Assembly (NCBI RefSeq): GCF_032062135.1
Contig: NC_092860.1
Span: 62,119,922 to 62,183,921, forward strand
Direction: 5' to 3'
Length of the DNA stretch: 64,000 bases
Origin: Pyxicephalus adspersus
Lineage: Eukaryota > Chordata > Amphibia > Anura > Pyxicephalidae
The notes under the pieces were generated by a model. The model was not told the DNA's origin. It made no database searches and saw only the letters and a list, made by a program, of their open reading frames with translations. The position numbers and the translations under genes were made by a program. Below are positions 33,103-43,940 of this stretch, one piece after another. Every line of letters begins with the position of its first letter. Within the stretch, counting starts at the first letter, position 1.

Positions 33103-33840
33103 ATGAATGAAAGCTATAAGGCCCTGGTCAGCACCAGTATTCACCAGACACCAGTCCCCATTCTAACCACCACAATTTTCACCTATAGCAAGCCCTCGCT
33201 CAGCCTCTGGAGACTCATTGCATCTCCCAGCACTCAGTTGCCTCCTGGACATAGTGCGCAGAGAATAATGTCTGGGGATAGACCAGCAGCTGAGCAGGAG
33301 CCAACAGATAAACAGTACAAGAATTACCAGGTAATCCAGAAAACAAGTAAAAGTCAAACACAGAAGATTAGTCCACCAAACGAGGTACAAGGGAGTAGGC
33401 ACAAGCAAAGTCGGGGTCAAAGGCAGAGGTGGGTCCAGTCTAAGTACAAGCAAAATATCAGGAAACGGGATGTGGTCAGCAAAAGAAAACCACACAGAAT
33501 CTCTCCAACACAGATTAGCCCAGCTAACACTACAACAGGCACTGGGGACAGGGATCAGAGAGGCTATAAAGCCCCAGCAGCCAATGGCTGCATGGGATTG
33601 CTCAGGAACCACTCTGCTAATCAGATGAACACAGCTAAGTGCAGGGGATGCCGAAAGGGAAAACACGGCTAAAGGGAGACAAGGATGCTGCAACCGCAGA
33701 GCACTAAATCTTAGAATTATGCTGCTGCGAGCACCACTGCCAGAGGAAATAGGCCGAGCGTGCTCTACTGCGATTAAACCCCACCTGGGATTGCCAGTTC
33801 AAAGAGTGTCTACTAACACAAGCCTAACAGGAGGAGGGTG
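33103..33840 (-). mobile_element. LTR-retroelement fragment, minus orientation
   Basis: Matches 30200-30510 in reverse complement over ccagcagccaatggctgc and nearby text, and has GTCAGG/GCAAAG-rich LTR-like composition (aagcaaagtcggggtcaaag). The two open frames here (33103-33672 plus and 33693-33163 minus) cover the same bases, show no domain and are best explained as repeat sequence. Confidence 0.45.
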
Positions 33841-35070
33841 GCATGATCTAGAGATGTTCGTAATGTGGGACAGGAAGTAGATTGCAGACTGAAAGATGAC
33901 ACCAAGATAGTACCTGAGGAGTGGGCCAAATACTATGGTATTAACAGTAAAAGAGATCTTTGAAGATCTTGAATCAGATTTTGAAGGTAGATGGGGAGAG
34001 GGGGGATAATGAGTTCTTTTTTATTCAGGTTAAGTTTCAGAAACTTTGCAGCCATCCATGGTGAGACCTGGTTTTGTATGTCAGGTCTTGAGCAGTCCCC
34101 TCAAAGTGCACTTCTTAAGCGCTTTGTGTAATAAATCTATTTAGTAATTATTTTGACTCCAGACCAGTTAGACCTTATAGCGGTAGGTACTTTCGATTTT
34201 TTCTTTATAAATGTTGTACATTTTGCTAACACTATTTCAAGCATACTGTATTGGGGTTCAACTTTTGGAGTTGTCACTAATTGAATATGTGTTCTATATC
34301 AGTGACTTGGCAAGCTAGGTAATGAACCCTGGATCTTTAGGACAGTAATAGAACCTATATTTTTAAAAGGAAGGAGAAATGAAAGGCAGTTTTAATACCA
34401 CTGTCCTAACAGTAGAAACAACCTGGTTAGTATGATATCTGTCCCAAATTCTTTCTATTTAATACATTTAAAAAAAGGAATCATAAGCAACTATTTATTT
34501 ATGATTGTAAATAATAAATGTATATTTATGACCTTATTTGTTATATTACATGTAAGCCTTTTTATCAAATAAGAGACTGAGCCTTTTTTATCAAATAATG
34601 AGACTGAGACAAAGTACTCCTACATTAATAGAACTCAAGTAACTAGGATTGTGTAAATTTTTACATGGTAATAAATATTGTAATGTAATAAATCATCTTA
34701 CATTATTTTAGGAATTCTCTTTTATCTAGTTGAAATCTGATAGCTGAAAGTGGAAAAGTTGGAAACATTTTGCCATAAACTTGAAAAGGTTAAGCGGAAC
34801 TATACTATTAAACTACATACTTTCAGGTGGTTTGTGGCATTTTGGATAAATACAGCAGCACTGTTGCCATCGCATAAAAAAAATCACTAAACAAGTAAAA
34901 ATGTACTTGTTTAGAAAAGGAACCTCAAACTGTAATATAGTTATTTAAAATGTAGCATATATGTGACACAGAAAAGATCAAGTTTAACCCATGAAGTAAA
35001 ATAATATTCATTTTTATTGTTGTAGGCATTGGATGAAGTAAAATAAATCAGTGAGAGTTAGAAAAATCAC
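33841..35070. other. Intron just 3' of the adgrl3 exon
   Basis: AT-rich. A 26-27 bp tandem duplication (gcctttttatcaaataaga / gccttttttatcaaataatg) is at 34555-34606. The donor GTGATT of the exon at 35071 occupies 35065-35070. Confidence 0.45.
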
Positions 35071-35167
35071 CTCTGTTGAGAGAAGCTGAACTATTTATTT
35101 CTCCAGTAATAAATGAAGACTCAGACTGTTTTCTAACAGTGTCATTCCACATTCTTCGGATTCGACT
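35071..35167 (-). CDS. adgrl3: adgrl3 (latrophilin-3) cytoplasmic-tail exon
   Basis: The protein is a synaptic adhesion GPCR; this exon follows the last transmembrane segment and codes membrane-distal tail. Minus strand: polypyrimidine tract and cag acceptor ending at 35168, 97 coding bases, donor GTGATT at 35070. Translation from the first base gives 32 full codons plus one base, beginning [17 protein letters not shown] and ending [23 protein letters not shown] is a signature of latrophilin tails; [14 protein letters not shown] fits paralogue 3 rather than 2 (which has a FISGDINSTSTLNQ-type sequence there, from memory). The leftover base sets phase 1, which matches the exon at 5288-5416. If the donor is not used, the frame reads seven more codons (GDFSNSH) to a TGA. 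No other exon was found upstream to 64000. Confidence 0.92.
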
Positions 35168-35715
35168 CTGAAAAAAAAACACAATTATATGCATCATATG
35201 TATATGTAAATCTAATAATATTAAAAAAAAATCACTTTTATTTTGGGGTTTGACTTGATAGCAATTTGTTATAAAAAAAAAAAAAAAAAACATAATTGAG
35301 CAAAAACTTTGTAAAAATATAAGAACATGCTACTTTAAAAAGTGAAGAGACACCACAGGTAATTATTGCAGACAGTCCGTTTTATGTCTGCCACAAAGTT
35401 GTCACTAAAAACCATATAAAAAAATCCATGTTTCACTGGCCTGTTAAGAAAAGTGTTTAATTCCCAATAAGGAAGCTTGCAGTTGAGCATTTGAAGTACA
35501 GCAATAAAGCTGAATAAAGTGAATAAAGCTCAAAATCCTAATATTAGCTTTTATTTCTATACACCCAAATGCATTCTATACACTGCACATTCAATTCCAA
35601 ATCAAAACATGACATTTATCAAATTTGTGTTATTTCTTTACAGAAAGAGAAGAAAAAATAGGTTGTTCAAAACAATAAAAAAAACATTTTTGCATCCTTC
35701 TTTACAAACTCAAAC
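35168..35715. other. Intron 5' of the adgrl3 exon
   Basis: The first bases are the acceptor polypyrimidine tract (minus strand). A poly-A run (35270-35290 plus) and A-rich text follow. Nothing coding. Confidence 0.45.
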
Positions 35716-37160
35716 ATTTACTGTATAAACTGAAAAATCCTTCAAGATTTTGCTGAACAAATATTTAGTTGTTTCTGAGAACAGCTGCACATCTGTGTAG
35801 GCAACTGTTAACAGGTATTCTAGCCCAAAATGATTGGACTGCAATCCACAATTCCTCTGCATTTCTGGGTTTTGCCTCAGAAACAGCTTTTTTGATGTCA
35901 CCCTACAAGTTTTCTATAGAATTAAGGTTCAGGAATTGGGCTTGCCACTCTATAACATCAAACCTCTTGGTCTGGAACCAAGACACACTGTCAAACCAAT
36001 GTGTCACGGTGTCAAAGGTCAAAGGGCGGGATCCCACCCGTGAGACAGGAGTGTGGTCAGACAAGCCAGGTCAGGGCAGGCCGCAAACAGCAGTAGTTGG
36101 GCAAAGCCAAAAGTCAGGGCAGGCAGCAATCAAGAATAGTTAGGCAAAGCCGGGATTGTTATACCAGAGTATCAGAAACTAGAGACGCATCTGGAACAAC
36201 TGGAAACTGGAAAAAGAGCCAAGAGAAACTCCTTGTTCAGTCAACTTCCTGTTGTCAGTCACTTCTTTATAGAGGGAAGGTCATGTGTTGACTGGAGACC
36301 ATGTGACCTGCAGACATCTAAGCCACCACCAGAGGGAGTACTAGAGAAGAGGCAGTTCAGATGGTGTTCACATCTCCGCCAGCAGGACATAAAATAATGT
36401 AATCTGGACCAAGAAGCAACCTGTGAATGAGATTCCTGAGGAGAGTTGTTGCTTGCAGCAAAGGAGTACAAGGTGAGTGAAGCAGAGAAGGGCAGAGATC
36501 CCCTGGTCCTGCGAGGATCTGTAACAACATTGCTTGTTTACTAGTGTGTTTGGGGTCCTTGTCTTGTTGAAACACTAATTTTAAGAGCATTTCCTCTTTG
36601 GCATAAGACAACATGACCTCTTTAAGTATATGTATGTATTGAAGCTTGATCCATGATCCCTGGTATGTGATAAATAGTCATAGTATGAGAATCTTACCCA
36701 TATCATGATGCTTGTGCCACTATGCTTCACTATCTTCACAGTGTACCGTGGCTTGAATTTAGCGTTTGGGGTTTGTCTGACAAAATGTCAGACTATACTG
36801 GACCCCAAAATTTCACAAGTCCACAAAATGTTGCGCCATTTCTCTTTAGGCCAGTCAATGTGTTTCTTGGCAAACTGCAATGTCTTCAGCACATGGGCAT
36901 CTTTTAATTGTAACAGTGCTTAAAGGTAACTTTGGACCTTCTTTGATCTACCTGGTGCTGATAGCCATTTTGGCTAGTATTCCATCCATTTGAATGGTAG
37001 TTTTCTGTTTCGGTCCACATCTTTCAAGTTTTGGTTGCCATTTTAAGCATTTGGCATAATTTTTGCTAAGCAACCTATCACTTTCTGTACTTTTTATGTT
37101 TAAGGCTTTCAGGACTAAAAAAATCAATCCTAGTTTAAATTCCAAAGATCTTGACCCTTA
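35716..37160 (-). mobile_element. Tc1-like transposon A, interrupted by an LTR
   Basis: Plus strand reads the antisense of a Tc1 transposase in order: tttctgggttttgcctcaga and gtcaccctacaagttttcta (35860-35920), a solo LTR at 36002-36526, then gtccttgtcttgttgaaaca (36556-36575), ttcctctttggcataagaca (36590-36609), catatcatgatgcttgtgcc (36700-36719) and agtccacaaaatgttgcgcc (36820-36839). The order is the normal C-terminal to N-terminal order for a minus-strand gene. Frames are broken throughout. Confidence 0.75.
36002..36526 (-). mobile_element. Solo LTR inserted in Tc1 A
   Basis: Starts TGTTACAGATCCTCGCAGGA at 36526 on the minus strand and ends GACACCGTGACA at 36002, so both TG and CA termini are present. 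It is about 525 bp, and continuous Tc1 sequence lies on both sides. The 5-base flanks (caatg and acatt) do not match, so the target duplication is lost or the boundary is off by a few bases. Confidence 0.75.
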
Positions 37161-37167
37161 CATTTTT

Positions 37168-37960
37168 TTCACAGTGCATTGTGGCTTGAATTCAGTGTTT
37201 GGGGTTGTCTGACAAACTGTCAGACTATACTAGACAAAAAATAACAATCTGGGTTTCATCAGTCCACAAAATGTTGCCCCATTTCTCTTTAGGCCAGTCA
37301 TTGGCCCTGATTTATTAAAGTTCTCCAAGGCTGGAGAGAATACACTTTGATCAGTGAATCTGGGTGATTCAGCAAACCTGGAATGAATTTGGTCCAGGAT
37401 TCAAAACATTTGATAGTAAAAAGCAAATGATTTTAGGAAATATATTCCAGGTTTTTTAGATCACCCAGCTTCACTGAAGAAAGTGTATTCTCTCCAGCCT
37501 TGGAGAGCTTTAATAAATCAGGGACATTGTGTTCTTTGACAAACTAATCTCTTCAGTACATGTCTTTTTTCAACATTAGGACTTCGCTGGTGCTTTTTAC
37601 CAATAGCTTGGCTTCCCAAAGGCATCTTCTTATTGTAATAGTACTCACAAGTAACTTTAGACCTTCTTTGATTTTCCTGGAGGTAATCATTGGCTAAGTC
37701 TTTTTGGCTATTCTTCTATTTATTTGATTGGTAGATTTCTGCTTACTTCCACATCTTTCAGGTTTTGGTTACCATTCTAAAGCATTTGACATCATTTTAG
37801 CTGATCAGCCTGTCATTTTCTGCACAAATTTCTTTTTTCCCCTCTTTAATCAACAACAGTATTGCATATACAACATTGCTGCTCTCCTTCCTTAAAAAAG
37901 GGCTGTTAATGACACCTGTTTTTTCATTGAATGAATGACCTTACTAATTGAACTTCACAT
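37168..37960 (-). mobile_element. Tc1-like transposon B, partial copy, interrupted by a foldback
   Basis: Repeats the middle of copy A: gcattgtggcttgaattcag (37176-37195) and tccacaaaatgttgccccat (37263-37282) match 36742-36761 and 36822-36841. Copy B continues through the N-terminal part to about 37960 (ctgttaatgacacctgtttt). It is split at 37302/37523 by the foldback at 37303-37522. A and B are adjacent and in the same orientation, which suggests a tandem duplication or two neighbouring insertions. Confidence 0.7.
37303..37522. repeat. Foldback repeat, copy 7 (complete, 220 bp)
   Basis: ggccctgatttattaaagtt at the left; aagtgtattctctccagcct and gagctttaataaatcaggga at the right. Inserted in Tc1 B between ggccagtcatt and attgtgttct; the homologous uninterrupted text in Tc1 A (36850-36870) reads ggccagtcaatgtgtttctt. 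This is the best full-length example of the family in the window. Confidence 0.85.
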
Positions 37961-38029
37961 TGCTAATATTTATAATATAATAAGCTATTAAAAATACTTC
38001 CTTTTCTTCCCCCTCTCCAAAACCTTGCA

Positions 38030-38380
38030 AGGTCCCTGGAGGGGGCACCATTACATACTCTCACCACTTTACTCTGGAACATGTGAGTCAAAACCCTCTC
38101 TTTTTTCCTTATTACTAATGCACTGCATATGACCTTTTAATCATCTATATCCATAGATATAGCCATATATATTCCTTCAATGACATAATCAAGCCTGAGT
38201 TATACAATCTAACTTTACTAGGCTAGTTTTTACATATCTGCTTGTGGTTCCAATAACTGCTATCCTAATATAATGATATTGTAATTTCACATACACTCTG
38301 GCACTGTACCTTCGCAAACGTTACAATATGCTAAGGAAGCCTAGACTAGGTGAAACACGTTAGAAAATACAAAGTCACAC
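38030..38380 (+). repeat. Dispersed repeat, third copy of the GTGAAAC-ACGT family
   Basis: ctggaacatgtgagtcaaaacc (38074-38095) and aggtgaaacacgttagaaaa (38348-38367) match the landmarks of 26900-27290. An inverted version of the terminal motif (cgacgtgttttgccttcagg, 39310-39329) lies about 950 bases downstream. The 132-codon frame at 38350-38748 starts inside this repeat and has no recognised domain. Confidence 0.45.
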
Positions 38381-39639
38381 ATATGCAAACTATGATTTCA
38401 AATAAGACCTATGCTGGACTTTTATGGGGTACCTATTGGACCATTACTAGATCTGCAAACATAATTAGTTGCTTGATTGTCTACAGCCAAATCAATTGGC
38501 CAATGATATATGATTTATTGCTTGTATGTATATTGATTATTTACATGTTATTGTTTATAACAAAGAATGTAAACTATAAGTATCTTCTTTTGGCAAAAAA
38601 CCTCTCTTTGTCTATTTTCTATATTTGTTCCAATATTATATCGGGGTTTGGGAACATGTATGACATAGATTCATGTGAAACACCCCCTGTTCTTACCTTT
38701 AAGTCTAATAAACAAGCTATTATTTTGAATTTTCAAATATTTATTTAATTACAGAGAATAAGAAGCATGCCTGTGGTGACTTTTGGGCCTGTTGGTTTTC
38801 TATTACTCCACTACACCAACTAGTAAATTGTTTACCATATAGAAATAAAGTTTTTTTACCTAAGACAGTAATTGATCAGGTTAGAGATGTCGGATTGCTC
38901 ATGCTCCGAACACAATTATGAAAACATTATAATTAATGCTGCTATTCAAGTCAAGGGAGTAGAAAGAGTAGACACTTCCCTCACAAAAGAGTGTCAAATT
39001 TGCCATACCCCACTCACTTCAAAAAATTAGTTCTCATAGAACAGAAAAAGGACAGTAGGTTGTCAAGAAGGCAAAGGAGATGTTTTAGTCGGCAAATCTA
39101 GTTTCTATTATCTTTTGTGCAATAAACATATAATTGCAGAATAACAATTTTCAAAACATGAAAAATTGCCAGTACAGTACACAATAATAATGGTCATTTC
39201 CTGATTTTATCATCAGGATATGTTTGACCAGTATATGGTGTGGCTGGTTACCATCACCATCGCCAATATTTAGTAAGGATGTGAAAAAAACATGTAACGC
39301 CTCTTAGTCCGACGTGTTTTGCCTTCAGGGGTGATATCGAGTGCGGTTACATTCTATGCAAGCAAGTAAACACATATATACAGAAAATTAGCATGTACTT
39401 TACAAAGATCAGGTATTCAAAAAATAAGTAATATGTTTATGTTCTGCTTTAATTTAATGATAAAGATGAGTATAAGTAAAATTGCAAATAAAGATACGTA
39501 TAAATATCAATATAAGACTAGTAATGTGGTATGTAGCAGTAAATATTATCTGTGGATGTCTTATGTAACATGAATATGTAAACATATAATCACAAGCGGC
39601 AAATTACTTACTCCGATCAGCTATTATGTCTAAGCATAA
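38381..39639. other. AT-rich intronic sequence
   Basis: No domain. Contains the inverted gacgtgttttgcc motif at 39310-39329, possibly the edge of the Penelope-like element that follows. Confidence 0.35.
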
Positions 39640-39825
39640 ATATGACCCAACAGTCATAAACTTTTCCGCCCTAGAAAGAATTATTCCCAACCACAGAGGG
39701 GAGAACTATGATCAACTTACTACACCAATGTGAAATGAAGTGGATAACCAACCTTCAAGTAACAAAATGCCCTGGACTAAATGATATGTCCAGCTTTAAA
39801 CCTTTCTTACCATGATTCTATCCAC
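39640..39825 (+). pseudogene. Penelope-like element, C-terminal fragment
   Basis: The plus frame reads FSALERIIPNHRGENYDQLL followed by MKWITNLQVTKCPGLNDM and a hydrophobic end. This corresponds to the tail of the GIY-YIG endonuclease of Penelope-like retroelements (pattern ERI-x-RGGD-x-LxQxExxWIxxLxxxxPxGLN). The preceding endonuclease core and RT are not found. It fits a remnant whose terminal motif lies at 39310-39329. Confidence 0.5.
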
Positions 39826-41009
39826 TATAATACCAGTCTTATATACCACATTTTTCTGACAAACACTTCTAGGAATAAATAGTAATATCTCCTCTATCTA
39901 TAGAGAATTTCTAGACTGAATTGCCACCATCGATATTAGACTTTCGGAAACTATACACAAAAATATGTGCCAGTGTGAGGTATTATCCTCATACTGTTAT
40001 CCTATATGTTTATACATTCTAGTACTAACCACATTTATGTGTCGTATTATTGTGTATTATATATGTATTATTGTGTATATGACCATATACAATAGTAATT
40101 TTGATCATCTGATAAATATATTGGGCTGTATTTGGGTCACATGTGATCTGAAACACTAGCATTGAAATGTTTTACTTATGATCTGTAACACTAGCATTAC
40201 AATGTTTTATTTGTACCATAATTTTAATAATTATTGTATCATGTAAAATTGTATCCCACGTATAATATATTGATATTTCCTGTATATCATGTCTATGTAA
40301 TCAATGATAACAAAGGGTATAATATAAATATTTATATAAATACTATAAGTTAGTATATCTTGTATATTATATCCAGGTATTCAGTGATTACAATCTTGCT
40401 GTTGTTCTGTCCATACACATTCACACATGGTTACTGTTTACAATTTTTTCCATTACCCTCATAGATATAGGACATTTATTTATTAATATGCCCATATTCT
40501 CTCTTATTAATTCAATAAGACTACAGACACTGATTGACTTTTTTTGCAACTCAAATGATGTTATGGATTAAAATTTGAAAGATTTGCCACCTTGATTTAA
40601 TAATTGTCAATACTAACTTACAAATATCAGACTATATACGAATTCATATTATTTTATGCATTGGACCTAACAGGCTCCTCCTTTTCCAGAGATACTGGTT
40701 TGGAAACCTTTTTCATTTTTCTCTTTGACTGCAACATCTAAGAGAACCTGACCAAAACTTTTGAGACAAGTAAGTTCCATACTCTACATCATAAATTAGT
40801 ACATTATGGAAATACCTTGCAACACCTATGCACTCTTTTACCAATCTATTAATAACTCCATTCCAGGTTGTTAAAGATGAACGTATTTCCCTCTTAAAGG
40901 AACAAGGAAGGACTTCTTGCTATAGATTGAGCTTTTACAGGTGGTTATTGTTCTATATTATTCAAAAAGATTGTGGTATTTATACAGTGTAAAATAGGAG
41001 GTACAGATT
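39826..41009. other. AT-rich intronic sequence
   Basis: Near-duplicate text at 40147-40170 and 40180-40215 (gatctgaaacactagcattg / gatctgtaacactagcatta), so a small tandem duplication. Nothing else recognised. Confidence 0.4.
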
Positions 41010-42478
41010 TTTTTTTTACATAAATACAGAAATTTTATGGATTTTTTTATAGATAGCAAATGGTATCAGAATGAAATATCTGTATTTTTATACAGAAATA
41101 CATACATTTTTCTGTTTATTTTGATAGATTGCAATAGTTATCATAAACAATTGCTAACTTATGCAATCTATCAAAATAAACAGATAATTTTCTGTATTTC
41201 TGTTAAAAAATACAGATATTTAATAAATATCCGTAATTTTTTTCAGAAATACAGAAAATGTAATCAAAATAAACAGAAAAATTATTGTATTTATGTAAAA
41301 AAATACAGATATTTATTTCTGGTACCACTTGCAATTTATCAAAATAAACAGAAAAATTTCTGTATTTCTGTAAAAAAAATACAGGTATTTAATTCTGATA
41401 CCACTTGCAATCTATCAAAAAAAAAAATAGAAACAATTCTGTGTTTCGGTAAAAAAAAAATACAGATATTTAATTCTGATACCACTTGCTATCTATCAAA
41501 AAAGCCATAAAAATGTGTGGATTTCTGTTAAAAAAATACAGATGTTTAATTCTGATACCACTTGCAATCTATCAAAATAAACATAACAATTTCTGTATTT
41601 CCGTAAAAAATACAGATATTTAAATATTATACCACTTGCAATCGATCAAAATAAACAGAAAAAATTCTGTATTTCTGTAAGAAAAACTACAGATATTTAA
41701 TTATGATACCACTTGCTATCTATCAAGAAAGCTATAAAAATGTCTGTATTTCTGTAAAAAAATACAGATATTTAATTCTGATACCATTTGCAATCTATCA
41801 AAATAAAAATAAAAATTTCTGTATTTCTTTAAAAAAATTACAGATATTTCTCTCGGATATCACTTACAATCTATGAAAATAAACAAACAAAAAAAAATTC
41901 AGTATTTCTGTAAAAAAAAACCTAGATACTTCATTCTGATACCACTTGCAATCTATCAAAATAAACAGAAAAATGTCTGTATTTCTGTAAAAAAATACAG
42001 ATATTTAATTCTGATACCACTTGCTATCTATCAAAAAAGCCATAAAATGTCTGTATTTCTGTAAAAAAATACAGATATTTAATTCTGATACCACTTGCAA
42101 TCTATCAAAAAAAAAAACAGAAAAATTTCTGTATTCCTGTAAAACAAATACAGATATTTAATTATGATATCACTTGCAATCTATCAAAAAACCCATAAAA
42201 ATGTCTGTATTTCTTAAAAAAAAATACAGATATTTAATTCTGATACCACTTACAATCTATGAAAATAAACAAAAAAAAAATTCTGTATTTCTGTAAAAAA
42301 AAATCCAGATACTTCATTCTGATACCACTTGCTATCTATCAAAAAAAGCCATAAAAACTTCTGTATTTCTGTAAAAAAATACAGATATTTATTTTTGATA
42401 CCACTTGCTATCTATCCAAAAGGACAGAAAAATGTATGTATTTCTCTACTAAAAATACAAATATTTAATTATGAATCA
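41010..42478. repeat. 75-bp minisatellite, about 19 units
   Basis: Core ttctgataccacttgc recurs at 41393, 41474, 41550, 41776, 41934, 42009, 42083, 42238, 42317 and other decayed sites, with spacings mostly 74-81. Each unit holds a short hairpin tctgtatttctg...aaatacagata. Two unit types alternate: one followed by aatctatcaaaataaacaga, the other by tatctatcaaaaaagccata. It lies directly downstream (3' side) of the minus-strand hAT transposase at 42600-45614. The small frames rich in Lys, Tyr and Ser codons are by-products. Confidence 0.9.
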
Positions 42479-42539
42479 CACAGCTCCATTGCAAGTTATA
42501 GACCTCAGAGACAGAGTAGAGGGGGAGGAGTAGAAGGAG

Positions 42540-43940
42540 ATGCCTAGGGCTGTGAACGTGCTCTTTCCATCAAGGTGTCCGTGCAGCAGTTGACGACTAA
42601 TCAGTAAACTCTGCAGAAGGGGTGTTGAAATCATTGCCGATCCAAGCCTTATTCATTTTAGTAAAAGTGATTCAGTCAACATTTTCTGCGGAGAGCCGAA
42701 TCTGTTTGTCACTCACTACGCCCCAGCTGCACTGAATGCTCTTTCAGATAACACACTTGCGGCTGGTCAGGCAAGGATCTGAATGACATGTTCTGCCAGC
42801 TCCAGCCACTGCTCAAGCTTGGATACCCAGTAGCCCAGTGGGTCCTGGCTTTGCAGGTTGCAGATGTCCCATGCAGAGTACCACTGCTGAGTGTCATTCG
42901 CAATTGCTGCACGACTGGCAGCTTGCTTCCGCTGAAAAAAAGCCTGCATAGTTTGGCTTAGACGACCTCTACTGCTGCTGCCACCCATGCCACTTAAAGC
43001 AGTTGTTTGGCTCTCATGGCTGGTGGAACTGCCATAGCGATCCCTGCTGCTGCTGCTGCAGGCAGCTGGAAAGGCTGAGCACAAGTCCTTTACAAGCACT
43101 TCTTGGTAGTGCTGCATTTTAGGTCCCCTGTATTGGGGCAAGATCAGTTGTTGTATCTCAGGCTTGTAATGTGGATCTAGTAACGTAGTAATCTAATAGT
43201 CATCAGTCTTTGTTTTTATGTGTTGTATGCGTGGATCTTGGGCTATGCACTCCTGCATGAAGGCTGTCATGTGGCTCAAACTACCCACAGCTGAGGTAAT
43301 TCTGGACCCACAGTCCTGTGGGTCAAACAGCAGCACAGGGTCGTGCTCCTCCTCCTCCGCCTGGTCTTTCCATCCACAGAACATGCCGCCTTGTGTTTGG
43401 GTGGATGGTGCCATGTAAATTTCTGGCCTTCAGCAACAGCGGCTGGAGGCCTGGGTAATTCCTAAGGAAGCGCTGTACTATCAGGTTCATCACGTGAGCC
43501 AGGCAAGGTACGTGTGTGAGTTTTCCACAACGCAGGGCTGCCAGCAGATTGGCCCCGTTGTCACACACGACCTTGGCTGGCTGAAGTCTGTTGGGAGTTA
43601 GCCATATGTCCTCCTGCTCCCGCAAGGCACTTAGAATGGCTGCGCCCGTGTGGCTGAGGGAACCCAGGCTTCTCAACCTCAGGGTTGCGTGGCAACGTCT
43701 GAATTGTGTACCCAAATAGCAAACTGCAGGTTGTTGCTGGCGGTGAACAGATGCTGCCGAATAGGAGGTGCTGGGTCTCCACAGCAAAGTGTCCCTGGAG
43801 GAAGAGGTTGAGGCACAAGAGTCAAAGGAGGAGGTGGAAGTGGAGGTTGAGGAGGAAATTGCATGGTGATGTGCTCTGGGCGGAGGTAGGTATGCAGGCC
43901 TTGCTGCAGCTGCATCTTCCCCTGCTGCCACCAAAGTTAC
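42540..43940 (-). pseudogene. hAT transposase 1, catalytic and C-terminal region
   Basis: Minus strand, split among frames. CDNGANLLAALRCGKLTHVP and CLAHVMNLIVQRFLRNYPGL (43570-43440) are the hAT C..H/LAHxLNL block near the second catalytic Asp. QMQH-like and SSSSRDRYGS low-complexity text follows. DPLGYWVSKLEQWLELAEHV (42850-42790) with a following S-x-x-R/AF-like block is the start of the C-terminal dimerisation region. The last 100 bases to about 42600 still read as hAT tail in other frames. Multiple frameshifts; inactive. Confidence 0.8.

Noticed and set aside
33103..33693. Long overlapping frames on both strands (189 and 176 codons)
   Set aside because: They cover the same bases on opposite strands, show no motif, and the sequence matches an LTR family elsewhere in the window.
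38350..38748. 132-codon hydrophobic plus frame
   Set aside because: Starts inside a dispersed repeat, AT-rich codon use, no domain or homologue recognised.
41037..42547. Several Lys/Tyr/Ser-rich frames
   Set aside because: They repeat with the 75-bp period of the minisatellite and are by-products of it. It was also considered as a CRISPR-like array, but the units are contiguous, without unique spacers, in a vertebrate intron.
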